From Thiobacillus sp. (GTDB taxonomy: Bacteria > Pseudomonadota > Gammaproteobacteria > Burkholderiales > Thiobacillaceae): a DNA stretch of 23,944 nucleotides. The stretch spans positions 1 through 23,944 of the forward strand of contig JANJUT010000147.1 of the NCBI GenBank assembly GCA_024710445.1, given 5' to 3'. Positions within the stretch are counted from its first letter, which is position 1, and each line of letters opens with the position of its first letter. Positions 13,458 to 21,592 of the stretch are shown here, piece by piece. The notes below the pieces were generated by a model that was not told the origin of the DNA, searched no databases, and was given only the letters and a program-made list of their open reading frames with translations. Both the position numbers and the translations under genes were made by a program.

Positions 13458-16277
13458 ATGAATGCTCCCGAAAATCTCCTGACTGACGATGACCTGCGTG
13501 CGCAGGTCAAACTGCTGGGCACCCTGCTTGGTCAAGTGGTGCTGCAGTTTGCTGGCGAAGACGTGTTCGAAGCTGTGGAAACCCTGCGGCGCGGTTTTGC
13601 CGAACTGCAACAGCAGGAAGATCAAGCACGTCGCACTGAATTGATGACCATGATCGATGCCATGCCGGCCGACAAGGTCGAGCTGGTGGTGCGTGCGTTT
13701 TCCAGTTATTTCAAGCTGGTCAATGTGGCGGAAGAAAGCTTTGCGCATCGCAACCGCCGTTGCATGCTGTCGCATGGCATGACCTTGTGGGAAGGGTCGT
13801 TTGACCGCACCCTGGCCGACCTCAAGGCACAGGGTATGTCGGCGAATACCTTGCAGGGCATGGTCGACCGTCTGCACTATGCACCGGTGTTTACCGCACA
13901 TCCCACCGAAGCGCGCCGCCGCGCGGTGATGGAAGGTATGCGCCGCGTGTTTTTGCTGTGCGATCAGTTGTATAGCTCCACTTTGGGCGTGAATGACCAG
14001 CGCGAACTGGAAACCCAGCTGGCCGCGGAAATTCAGGTGATCTGGCGTACCGATGAGCTGCGCTCGGCCAAGCTCGAGGTGCACGACGAGGTGCGCAATG
14101 GCTTGTATTACGTGCGTGAAAGCCTGTTCGAGGCCGTGCCGAGGGCGTATTTGTTTTTCGAAAAAGCGCTGCGCAAGCATTTTGGCGTGAACGCTGACGG
14201 CGTGGCGCCGGTCAAGGTGCCGAGCTTTATCCGTTTTGGTTCGTGGATCGGCGGCGACCGCGATGGCAATCCATTCGTGACGGCGGATGTCACCGAGTGG
14301 ACGGTGCATACCCAGATGCAGGCAGCGCTCGATGAATACCGCCTGCGCGTGCTGGAGTTGCGGCAGACCCTGACGCACAGCAGCGGCTGGTGCACTCCGT
14401 CAGCCCCTTTCATGGAACGCCTGTCCGAATACGAGGCCGAATTTGGCGAGCAGGTGTTTCGCGGAACCGCCGTGCAGATATACAGCCGCGAGCCCTATCG
14501 GCGCATGGCGGCGATCATGCTGGCGCGACTGGATGCCAACCTGTCCTACGTTCACCAGTGTCTGGCCGATGTCCCGAGTTTTGAGTCACACCTGGCGTAT
14601 GAAAATGCCCCCGCGTTCCTCGACGACCTGTATCTGCTGCGCGACTCGCTGATCAGCCATGGTGATCGTATTGTCGCCATGCAGGACCTGCAGGCCCTGA
14701 TTCGCCTGGTCGAAAGCTTTGGTTTTCATCTGCTGCAGCTGGATGTCCGCCAGGAATCGACGGTGCATACGCGCGCGGTCACCGAAGTGCTGCATCAGAT
14801 CGACCATGATTTCGATTATGCCGGCGCTTCCGAACCCGAACGGCTGAAGCGGCTGGCTGCCTGGATCGGCCACATCGATCCGATAAGCGTGAATGACGAC
14901 GCACTGGGCGACGAAGCCCGTGAAACGGTTGCGGTGTTCCGGCGCATGGCCAAGCTGCAGGCCGAGGTAGGCGATGAAGTCTTTGGCACCTATGTGATCT
15001 CGATGACGCACAGCGCGTCGCATGTGATGGAGGTGATGCTGCTGGCGAGGCTGGTTGGCCTGTGTGGTCATAACGGGCGCAACTGGCACTGTCGTATTCA
15101 GGTCGCGCCGCTGTTCGAGACGGTGGAAGACCTGCAGCACAGCGAATCCATTCTCGACCAGTTGCTGTCGAACAAGGTCTACCGTGCGCTGGTTGCCGCC
15201 AATGGCAACCACCAGGAAGTCATGCTGGGTTACTCGGACTCATGCAAGGACGGCGGCATTCTGGCGTCGAACTGGAATCTGTACCAGGCCCAGTTATCCA
15301 TCATTGCGCTGACCCAGCATTACGGTGTCGAGTGCCGCTTGTTCCACGGACGCGGCGGCACGGTCGGACGCGGCGGCGGCCCCACCCATGACGCCATCCT
15401 GTCGCAGCCGCCGGGCACGGTGAATGGCGAGATCAAGTTCACCGAGCAGGGTGAGATGCTATATTACAAGTACAGCAAGCCCGAGACCGCCACTTACGAA
15501 ATCGGCATGGGCGTGACTGGCCTGCTCAAAGCCAGCGCCACTGCACTCGCCTCCAGCGAGGTGCGCTATCCGCAGGATTATCTCGACTGGATGCGCGATA
15601 TCGCAGCGGCAGGCGAGATCGCTTACCGGGCGCTGATCGGGATGTCAGGCTTCATCGATTATTTCTATGAAAGCACCCCGGTCACCGAAATCGGCCTGTT
15701 GAATATCGGCAGCCGTCCGTCGCACCGCAAGAAGGCTGATCGTTCGCTGTCATCGATCCGGGCCATTCCCTGGGTGTTCGGCTGGGCGCAGTCGCGCCAT
15801 ACGCTGCCTGCCTGGTATGGCATCGGTAGCGCACTGAAGAATTTTATCGAGAAGCAGCCGAATGGCCTGGCGAGCTTGCAGGCGATGTGCCGGGAATGGC
15901 CGTTCTTCCGCAGTTTGCTGTCCAATGTGCAGATGGCCCTGACCAAGGCCGACATGGAAATTGCCGAGGAATATGCGCGCTTGTGCGACCACCCTGACAC
16001 CATGCTGGTCTACCGTGCGATAGCGGACGAGTATGCCCTCACCGTGGCAGGCGTCAAACAGGTTGCGCAGATTGAGTCCCTGCTGGAGGATAACCAGCCT
16101 CTGGTGCTGTCGATTTCGCGTCGTCGTCCCTATATCGATCCGATCAACCACATCCAGGTTCGTTTGCTGCAGCGTTACCGTTCAGGCAGCGTATGGGAGT
16201 CCGAGCAGGAACTGTGGCTGACACCGTTGAAGCGCACGATCAACGCCATTGCTGCAGGGATGCGCAACACGGGATGA
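13458..16277 (+). CDS. ppc: Phosphoenolpyruvate carboxylase
   Basis: This enzyme adds bicarbonate to phosphoenolpyruvate to give oxaloacetate, refilling the TCA cycle. It is a 939-residue cytoplasmic protein, usually a homotetramer with allosteric control. Seen in order are VFTAHPTEARRR with catalytic H148, GSWIGGDRDGNPFVT, GYSDSCKDGGILASNW, FHGRGGTVGRGGGPTH, IGSRPSHRKKADRSLSSIRAIPWVF split over the substrate-binding region, and the C-terminal RNTG that closes almost all family members. Length and motifs are complete. The ATG at 13458 has no strong ribosome binding site; a hairpin sits just upstream. The product uses the phosphoenolpyruvate made by enolase, though eno is over 12 kb away. The last codons overlap the start of the next gene by 4 bases (ATGA), suggesting coupled translation. 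Confidence 0.98.
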   Translation: MNAPENLLTDDDLRAQVKLLGTLLGQVVLQFAGEDVFEAVETLRRGFAELQQQEDQARRTELMTMIDAMPADKVELVVRAFSSYFKLVNVAEESFAHRNRRCMLSHGMTLWEGSFDRTLADLKAQGMSANTLQGMVDRLHYAPVFTAHPTEARRRAVMEGMRRVFLLCDQLYSSTLGVNDQRELETQLAAEIQVIWRTDELRSAKLEVHDEVRNGLYYVRESLFEAVPRAYLFFEKALRKHFGVNADGVAPVKVPSFIRFGSWIGGDRDGNPFVTADVTEWTVHTQMQAALDEYRLRVLELRQTLTHSSGWCTPSAPFMERLSEYEAEFGEQVFRGTAVQIYSREPYRRMAAIMLARLDANLSYVHQCLADVPSFESHLAYENAPAFLDDLYLLRDSLISHGDRIVAMQDLQALIRLVESFGFHLLQLDVRQESTVHTRAVTEVLHQIDHDFDYAGASEPERLKRLAAWIGHIDPISVNDDALGDEARETVAVFRRMAKLQAEVGDEVFGTYVISMTHSASHVMEVMLLARLVGLCGHNGRNWHCRIQVAPLFETVEDLQHSESILDQLLSNKVYRALVAANGNHQEVMLGYSDSCKDGGILASNWNLYQAQLSIIALTQHYGVECRLFHGRGGTVGRGGGPTHDAILSQPPGTVNGEIKFTEQGEMLYYKYSKPETATYEIGMGVTGLLKASATALASSEVRYPQDYLDWMRDIAAAGEIAYRALIGMSGFIDYFYESTPVTEIGLLNIGSRPSHRKKADRSLSSIRAIPWVFGWAQSRHTLPAWYGIGSALKNFIEKQPNGLASLQAMCREWPFFRSLLSNVQMALTKADMEIAEEYARLCDHPDTMLVYRAIADEYALTVAGVKQVAQIESLLEDNQPLVLSISRRRPYIDPINHIQVRLLQRYRSGSVWESEQELWLTPLKRTINAIAAGMRNTG

Positions 16278-16852
16278 GCATGGGGAACAACAAGGACGTC
16301 ACATTGCAGAATCAACCGAAGCGTCGTTTGCTGATCGTCTCGGCGGTGGTGAATGCGGTGCTGCTGGTGTTGGTGTGCGGCCTGGTGTTGTATGCCTTCA
16401 TGATCAACGTCGATCTGGGCGACGTGAAGCGACGCTTGTCGAAGGAAGTCGAAACGCACCAGCAGACCGAGCGCTATCTGATCGAGACGCGTAACCAGCT
16501 GACCGACAGCCTGCGCGAAATCGAGCAGCTGAAGGCGCAGCTCGCCTACAAGGAAACCGATTATCAGGCGACGGTGTCTGCCAAGGCGGCGTTGCCGGTA
16601 GTCATCAATTTCCGTTCGTCGATGCTGGGCAAGGGGCTGGTTGCGGTGATCGAGAACACCAGCGATCGCTATCTCACGGTTGTCCTGAGTGTGCGCAATC
16701 CCACTCTGTCCGTCGCCAAGCGTTTCAAGCTCAATCTTGAACCCCACTCCAGAACCGATTTCGGCCATCTGGAAGGCTGGGAGTTTGCAGCGGGTGATGA
16801 AGTGGGTGTGTTCAACGCTGAATTCAGCGCACTGAACATTACCGTGCCGTAA
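16274..16852 (+). CDS. Uncharacterised one-helix membrane protein with coiled coil
   Basis: I do not recognise this 192-residue protein. It has a short basic cytoplasmic N-terminus (KRR at 16-18), one membrane helix (about 19-43), a helical coiled-coil stretch rich in Lys, Glu and Gln (about 48-97), and a C-terminal domain (about 105-192). That last domain looks beta-rich, with alternating hydrophobic residues (GLVAVIENTSDRYL, TVVLSVRNP) and a closing HLEGWEFAAGDEVGVFN segment, reminiscent of an immunoglobulin-like fold. The orientation is probably C-terminus outside. The ATG at 16274 overlaps the ppc TGA as ATGA, so it is likely co-translated with ppc; an ATG at 16280 is an alternative. The 3' end overlaps the convergent transporter gene by 14 bases. 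A role in scaffolding or envelope sensing is only a guess. Confidence 0.75.
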   Translation: MSMGNNKDVTLQNQPKRRLLIVSAVVNAVLLVLVCGLVLYAFMINVDLGDVKRRLSKEVETHQQTERYLIETRNQLTDSLREIEQLKAQLAYKETDYQATVSAKAALPVVINFRSSMLGKGLVAVIENTSDRYLTVVLSVRNPTLSVAKRFKLNLEPHSRTDFGHLEGWEFAAGDEVGVFNAEFSALNITVP

Positions 16853-19151
16853 TGCCCGCTTGCGGTCGGCGCAGCTTGAGACCCAGCAGCGCCGGCATCA
16901 GCAGCAATTCAAACACCTGACCCGCAAACAGTCCCACGGCACATAGCGTGCCGAAGTGGGCGGTAGGACGGAAGTCCGACAGCCCCAGCAGACTGAACTG
17001 GGCGATCAGCACGATCGAGATGGCAATCACCGCACGCCCGGAGCTTTCCACGCTGCGGATGATGGCGAACACCGGGCTGACGCCATTGTGGATGCGGTGC
17101 AGATAACCGTGATAGAGATGAATGGTGTCATCCACCGTGATGCCAAGGATGACGCCTGCAATCAACACCGTCGCCACATCCAGTGCAATCCCTGTTGATC
17201 CCATCACGACAAAAATGAAAAAGAGCGGGGCCAGATTCGGCACCAGACAAATCAGTCCGCCGCGCAACGAGTGGAACAACAGTGCCATCAGCAACAGGAT
17301 TTGTATGAATGCCGCGCTGAAGCTTCGAACCTGGCCGTCAACAATGCGGTCTTCCTGGTCCGAGAACAGTTTGCCGAAGCCGGCAAACTCCGTCTGGATA
17401 CCTTCGATGGGCTGACTGGCGAGGTGGACGCGTATGCGGTCGATCACCCGGCTGATTTCGTTGGCGCCATGCACGTTGAGATTGAGCGTGATCCGGCTGC
17501 GCTGGTATTCGCGGTTCACCAGTTCGTACAGGTCCTTGCCGTCATAAATGAGCAGGAGTTGTTCGATCTGCTTGCGGCTTGTCGGCAGGTTGCCTGCGTC
17601 CTGTTCTTCGCCCTGGAACGCACGGTTCATTTCCTCGATCACGTCCACCAGAGAAAAGCTGCGGTCGATTTCCGGCTGCGCTTCAAGCCAGGTCTGCAGC
17701 GCCTTGATCTGGGCCAGTCGGGCGGGATCCTTCAGGCTGTCGCGTTCCATGCCCGTGAGCACGATTTCCAGTCCGGTGATGCCCGATAGTTTGCTTTCCA
17801 CCCGGTCAGTGCTTCGACTGATGGTGTGATCCGGCGCAAAAAACTCGATCAGGTTGGATTCCACTTTGACCTGCAGCACCAGGGGTATGGCCGCGGCCAC
17901 CATCAGAACCGTGGTGAGCAGCACTGCTTTTGCGTGCCTCAGGCTGAATACCGCTACGGCAGCGGCAATGTGACGCGCACGCGCGAAGCCGGAACGGCGG
18001 CGCGGCCATCGGGGCGTATCCCATTTCAGCAGGATCGGCGGCACCAGGATAAACACCACCAGAAACACCATCAGTGTGCCGATTGCACCAGACAGGCCAA
18101 AAGACTGAACGGGCGGTATGTCGACCCACAGCAGACTCAGCAGGCCGGCACCGGTGGTCAACACATTGAACAGGCCGGGCTTGAATGTGTCCTTCAGTGC
18201 GCGTGCGATGCGCTGAGGCCGTGTCAGCAGGGCGATGCGCGCGCGCTGAATGGCGGCATACAGGTGGAGCAGGGTGGCAGTGGTGTAGGCCGCCATCAGA
18301 GTGGGAATCATCGCGGTGATCGGTGTGTAGGGCTGGCCGGACAGCACCAGTCCGGCTACGCTGACCGACACCACCATGCCCATGGCCAGACCACCTATCA
18401 CAACCGGACGAACCCGCCCCACGACCCACCACATCAAGGCCAGCCCGATGATGACGGTGAGCGGAATGAATATCGCACTGTCGCGCCAGATCGATTGCAG
18501 TTCCTCGACGGTTTGTGCCACCGTGCCGGCAGTGGCGGTGTGGACGGAAGACAGTTTTTCGGCCGCGATGGCTGCGTCAAGGGCGATCAGAATATCGCGC
18601 CGGGCAAGGCTTTCCTTGAGGATGACCGGACGCACCACCAGGGCCACTGCGCGACCATCACGCGAGACGATCAGCCCCGGCGCCATTGTGTCGCCCAGCA
18701 CGCGTTGCTTCCATTGCGCCGGAGTGCGCGCATCAAGATGTTTGGGATCGACCAGCAGGGATACGGCAAAGCCATCGTCGGTGGCGTCGATGTGTTCTAC
18801 CGTGGTCAGCGTCAGCACCCGGTCGACCGAGGGGTGCTGCTCCATTTTCCGGGCGACCCGGTGGAGCGATGCCAGGAAATCCGGGCTGAACAGGTTGTCG
18901 CCTTCGAACAGGGCGATCAGGGCATCATCGGTGGGAAACTCGCGGAACAACGATTCGCGCAACTGGATGATGGGCGCATCGGACGGGGAGTAGATGTCCC
19001 CCGAGTTGTTGAAATGAATCTTGAAAAGAAAGGGTAGGGCGGCCAGTTGCAGACCGAGCAGGAGCGTGAGCGCCAGCCACGGAGACAGCATGGGGATGCG
19101 ATCACCAATGAGCCAGGATTTCAGCGTCTGCCAGGATTTCAGCATCTGCAT
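16839..19151 (-). CDS. RND/MMPL-family inner-membrane transporter
   Basis: This is a 770-residue protein of the RND superfamily (MMPL / COG1033 type), whose members export lipids or other hydrophobic molecules using the proton gradient. The layout is a duplicated half: helix 1 (about 23-43), a large periplasmic loop (45-225), five helices (about 226-375), helix 7 (about 405-427), a second loop (430-610), and five helices (about 612-757). GVILGITVDDTIHLYHGY (666-683) is the classical motif with paired Asp674-Asp675. The matching site in the first half (IPTLMAAYTTATLLHLY) has no acidic residue. The N-terminus contains a tandem QMLKSW-QTLKSW repeat coded by an 18-bp duplication. It is 13 bases downstream of the beta-barrel gene, so it is the last gene of a three-gene operon. 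No clear ribosome binding site precedes the ATG at 19151; Met3 or Met21 are alternatives. Confidence 0.88.
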   Translation of the reverse strand: MQMLKSWQTLKSWLIGDRIPMLSPWLALTLLLGLQLAALPFLFKIHFNNSGDIYSPSDAPIIQLRESLFREFPTDDALIALFEGDNLFSPDFLASLHRVARKMEQHPSVDRVLTLTTVEHIDATDDGFAVSLLVDPKHLDARTPAQWKQRVLGDTMAPGLIVSRDGRAVALVVRPVILKESLARRDILIALDAAIAAEKLSSVHTATAGTVAQTVEELQSIWRDSAIFIPLTVIIGLALMWWVVGRVRPVVIGGLAMGMVVSVSVAGLVLSGQPYTPITAMIPTLMAAYTTATLLHLYAAIQRARIALLTRPQRIARALKDTFKPGLFNVLTTGAGLLSLLWVDIPPVQSFGLSGAIGTLMVFLVVFILVPPILLKWDTPRWPRRRSGFARARHIAAAVAVFSLRHAKAVLLTTVLMVAAAIPLVLQVKVESNLIEFFAPDHTISRSTDRVESKLSGITGLEIVLTGMERDSLKDPARLAQIKALQTWLEAQPEIDRSFSLVDVIEEMNRAFQGEEQDAGNLPTSRKQIEQLLLIYDGKDLYELVNREYQRSRITLNLNVHGANEISRVIDRIRVHLASQPIEGIQTEFAGFGKLFSDQEDRIVDGQVRSFSAAFIQILLLMALLFHSLRGGLICLVPNLAPLFFIFVVMGSTGIALDVATVLIAGVILGITVDDTIHLYHGYLHRIHNGVSPVFAIIRSVESSGRAVIAISIVLIAQFSLLGLSDFRPTAHFGTLCAVGLFAGQVFELLLMPALLGLKLRRPQAGITAR
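19113..19148 (-). repeat. Tandem 18-bp duplication at the start of the transporter gene
   Basis: Two adjacent 18-base units (19113-19130 and 19131-19148) differ at a single base (G at 19126, A at 19144). They encode QTLKSW and QMLKSW in the cytoplasmic N-terminus. The near identity suggests a recent in-frame duplication next to the start codon. Confidence 0.85.
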
Positions 19152-19164
19152 GAGTGGGGCCCCG

Positions 19165-20634
19165 TCAGAACCTGGTGCGCAGTCCGAGCGTGACTAGAGA
19201 GTGGTCCTGATGGAAGCCGCCCAGGGTACGTGCCTCACCGTCAAAATAATGCGCGGCAACATACAGTTCATGCGGTTCCCAGCCGACATAGCTGAGCCTG
19301 GGGCTGAGATAGAGGTCGCGCACGTTGAAGCCGCTGGAAAAGCGCATGCCCGCCTTCCAGCGACCCTGGCTGAAGTTGGTCTCGATCTCGCCGTTGGCGC
19401 CGTAATATTCCTTCAGTTCGAGAATATTGCGATCGGTTTGCAGGGCGTGCGCCACCAGTTGCAGGTTGACGCGGGTTTCCCCGCCGCCGGGGAAGAATTC
19501 CAGCACGCCGATCCAGTCGAGCGAACGCGTGCTGTCCATTGAGGTGGTGGCGGCGAGGGTGACCGGCACATTGTCGGTATGACCGGCTTCCATGCGCCAG
19601 GTGTAGCCGCCGCTCACCAGTTCGAGGTCGGCACCGATGAAGTTATTGAAGGGATGGACGGCGGTGAGCGTGAGCGCGGCTGCATCGACTCGGTAATACG
19701 GCAGTGATTGCCGGGTGCGCGCCAGGGTGAGGCCAAAGTCGAATGGGTCGCCGGTTTTTGTCAGGCGCAGGGCGCCGCCGCCACTGCCATGTTCGTCCTC
19801 TTCGATGCGGGCGGCGCCAATCAAACCGGCAAGGGCCGGACTGGGGGCAATGCCGATGACCTGGCCTGTGGTGCGGTTGATCGGACTCCAGACACTGGCC
19901 ACATCCGGCAACTGCGCGCCGCGGAATACCGGCAGCCAACCCGCATCGAGCTTGTATTCGCCGAGGGTGTGTTCCCAGCGTGCCGCGAGTTGGGCGCGGC
20001 GGCGGTCGGACAGGTCGTCGAGAGAAAAACGGGTGAGGTCAATGCGGCTGACGCGGTCGGCCAGCGGAATTTCATCGGCCCGGCCCCAGATGATGGTTTG
20101 CGCACCGAGGGTGAGCCGGGCGTTGCCGCTGCGATAGCGCACGTAGGTATCGCCATAGTCGGCCAGCATTTCACGGTGGTTTGCACGCCCGCCATCCTGG
20201 GTCATGCCGTCGAGCCGGGCGCCGGCGCGGAATTCCCAATCGCGGCTGGGCTGCCACAAGGCATAGATGCTGGCGCGCAGCGTGGAATAGGTGTCGGCTT
20301 CGGGCGCGTCGGGCAGCGTTCCCGCTTCCAGCAGCAGATCGTCGACACCGAGCTTGAGCGTGGGCTGGAAGCCGCGCGCCGTCGGTTTGCGGCTACGGGC
20401 AGTGGGGGGCGGCAGGTCGTCGGCAGTGTCGATAGGGAGCGCGGCTTGCTGGGCGGCAGACTCAGCCGGGGCGATTCCAGCGGGCACGGCACGCGGCTTG
20501 CGCGTGGTGGTGCGCGGCGGCGGCAAGTCGTCCGCGGCGTCCTGGGCGATGACGCGTGGCGGCGGCAGATCATCCGCAGCGTAGGTGGGCAGGGCGGCGA
20601 GCGAGAGGCTCACGGTCAGCAGCAGGTTTTTCAT
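19165..20634 (-). CDS. Outer-membrane beta-barrel protein with proline-rich N-terminal repeats
   Basis: This is a 489-residue secreted protein. A signal peptide (1-19, ending LPTYA) is followed by three ADDLPPP repeats (20-26, 34-40, 71-77); the last two extend into RTTTRKPRA and TARSRKPTA. From about residue 90 on, the sequence shows the alternating aromatic and polar pattern of an outer-membrane barrel, with LTLGAQTIIWGRADEIPLAD in the middle and a C-terminal TLGLRTRF ending in Phe, the usual signal for barrel insertion. It may be related to DUF1302-type barrels found near RND transporters, but I am not certain. Its start overlaps the stop of the LolA-like gene as ATGA, and the transporter follows after 13 bases, so the three are clearly co-transcribed. 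It probably provides the outer-membrane part of the cassette. No function is established. Confidence 0.8.
   Translation of the reverse strand: MKNLLLTVSLSLAALPTYAADDLPPPRVIAQDAADDLPPPRTTTRKPRAVPAGIAPAESAAQQAALPIDTADDLPPPTARSRKPTARGFQPTLKLGVDDLLLEAGTLPDAPEADTYSTLRASIYALWQPSRDWEFRAGARLDGMTQDGGRANHREMLADYGDTYVRYRSGNARLTLGAQTIIWGRADEIPLADRVSRIDLTRFSLDDLSDRRRAQLAARWEHTLGEYKLDAGWLPVFRGAQLPDVASVWSPINRTTGQVIGIAPSPALAGLIGAARIEEDEHGSGGGALRLTKTGDPFDFGLTLARTRQSLPYYRVDAAALTLTAVHPFNNFIGADLELVSGGYTWRMEAGHTDNVPVTLAATTSMDSTRSLDWIGVLEFFPGGGETRVNLQLVAHALQTDRNILELKEYYGANGEIETNFSQGRWKAGMRFSSGFNVRDLYLSPRLSYVGWEPHELYVAAHYFDGEARTLGGFHQDHSLVTLGLRTRF
20404..20577 (-). repeat. Three coding repeats of ADDLPPP
   Basis: The repeats lie at 20557-20577, 20515-20535 and 20404-20424 (- strand reading). 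The peptide is identical in all three, while the codons differ at several third positions. This points to selection for the peptide rather than a fresh DNA duplication. Confidence 0.8.
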
Positions 20635-21443
20635 GGGCGATATTCCGATTCCAGGCTTTCGTCGGCCAGGGCTTGCGAAGTGAAGAGTTTGGCGGGCAGT
20701 TTTTGGTCGTACAGGGCGACATCGACGACCATCCGTGTTTCATGCCCGCTCGACAGGTCGATGATACGGCTGTCGGTCAGGGTCCAGTAACCCTGGTTGC
20801 GCTTTTTCCCGCGCAGCAGCCAGCGCTTGCTGGGTTTGGCGAGGTCGTTCTCGAAATAGTCCACGCGTTGTGAAATCGCCGTGGCGGGGTCTATCCAGTA
20901 GATGCGCTTGAGGTACGCAGAATCGGCGGCATCGCGTGGCACGCTTTCGAGGACATCGCACAGAATGCCGTTTTCGGTTTGCTTGCCGAGCAGGCGATGG
21001 CGGTCCTGGGAGGGTTTGCGTTCCTGCAAATCCTCGAAATACAGGTCGGAGCCGACGAAGCGTCCGCCTTTGCGGTCGCTGGAAATGCGCCGTACCCGGT
21101 CGAGTGCGGGCAAATAAAGCCATTGGTCCGTATTGCCGTCAGCTTTGTCTATGCTGAGAAGACCGGTTCCCGCGATATCTTCCGGATCGAGGAAGCGGAT
21201 CAGGTTGGCGGTTTCGCCCCCGGATTTGTCGAGGCGATAGGTGACAATTTCACGGATGCGCGGCGCCCGGCCTTTTTCGGTGAGCACCATGCGCCCCAGC
21301 GTGGTGAGATCGCGCCCGTTGGGCCGGTCGTAGACGCGTTGCGCGAGATCCGAAGCTTCATCCGCGCGTGCGCCGGACGCGCCGAGCAGCAGGGCCAGCG
21401 CCAGAAAGCGAAAGAATTGGAGAAACGTACGCAGGTGGGACAT
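20631..21443 (-). CDS. Periplasmic LolA-like (outer membrane lipoprotein-sorting type) protein
   Basis: This 270-residue exported protein has a signal peptide (about 1-27, hydrophobic LALALLLGA, cleavage likely after GARA) with no lipobox. The mature part matches what I know of the LolA-like family PF17131: RPNGRDLTTLGRMVLTEKG, then IRFLDPEDIAGTGLLSI, DQWLYLPALDRVRRI, RFVGSDLYFEDLQ and YFENDLAKPSKRW. LolA-type folds are half-barrels that shelter acyl chains in the periplasm. The family often sits next to RND/MMPL transporters, as it does here, which suggests a carrier handing hydrophobic cargo between the inner-membrane pump and the outer membrane. It is the first gene of the operon, and its stop overlaps the barrel gene start as ATGA. 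It is divergent from hemN across a 149-base gap. No strong ribosome binding site is seen. The cargo is unknown. Confidence 0.85.
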   Translation of the reverse strand: MSHLRTFLQFFRFLALALLLGASGARADEASDLAQRVYDRPNGRDLTTLGRMVLTEKGRAPRIREIVTYRLDKSGGETANLIRFLDPEDIAGTGLLSIDKADGNTDQWLYLPALDRVRRISSDRKGGRFVGSDLYFEDLQERKPSQDRHRLLGKQTENGILCDVLESVPRDAADSAYLKRIYWIDPATAISQRVDYFENDLAKPSKRWLLRGKKRNQGYWTLTDSRIIDLSSGHETRMVVDVALYDQKLPAKLFTSQALADESLESEYRP

Positions 21444-21550
21444 GGGATATCCGGGGGCGATCCTGAATTCTCAACGGTTGCGGTCCCTAACTTTACCGCA
21501 AAACGGGATATGCGGCCTTGGTGCGGGACTGGGCTGAACCTCAGGGAGCA

Positions 21551-21559
21551 TGTGATAAT
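21551..21559 (+). promoter_or_regulatory. Extended -10 promoter of hemN
   Basis: TGTGATAAT fits the extended -10 form TGn followed by GATAAT (5 of 6 consensus bases). Transcription would start near 21566, giving a leader of about 27 bases. No good -35 is present at the right spacing, as is usual for extended -10 promoters. It lies in the 149-base divergent gap before the LolA-like gene. Confidence 0.45.
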
Positions 21560-21565
21560 GGGACA

Positions 21566-21582
21566 CAAATATCTAATATTTG
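21566..21582 (+). promoter_or_regulatory. 17-bp palindrome at the predicted hemN transcript start
   Basis: CAAATATCTAATATTTG has perfect 7-base arms around a CTA centre and ends 10 bases before the hemN ATG. An overlapping ATATCT...AGATAT pair lies at 21570-21588. The AT-rich symmetry in a GC-rich region suggests an operator, possibly of a redox-, nitric-oxide- or iron-responsive regulator. It is not a good FNR site (TTGATnnnnATCAA). Confidence 0.5.
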
Positions 21583-21592
21583 AGATATCGGA

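Larger units (their letters stand above)
21444..21592. other. Divergent region between the LolA-like operon and hemN
   Basis: The 149-base gap holds the hemN extended -10 and palindrome in its right third. The left two thirds must carry the promoter of the three-gene envelope operon, but I find no convincing -35/-10 pair there on the - strand. A regulator bound at the palindrome could act on hemN alone or on both directions. Confidence 0.35.

Noticed and set aside
17826..19037. + strand open frame (403 codons) opposite the RND gene
   Set aside because: Composition is dominated by Gln, His, Arg and Gly with no hydrophobic pattern; it is a shadow of the transporter codons.
20404..20577. CRISPR-like or non-coding repeat array
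   Set aside because: The three units are unevenly spaced, in frame within one gene, and conserved at the peptide level more than at the DNA level.
21551..21590. FNR or CRP site before hemN
   Set aside because: TTTGAGATATC and TGTGATAATGGGACACA each match only one half-site, and neither gives the required symmetric second half.
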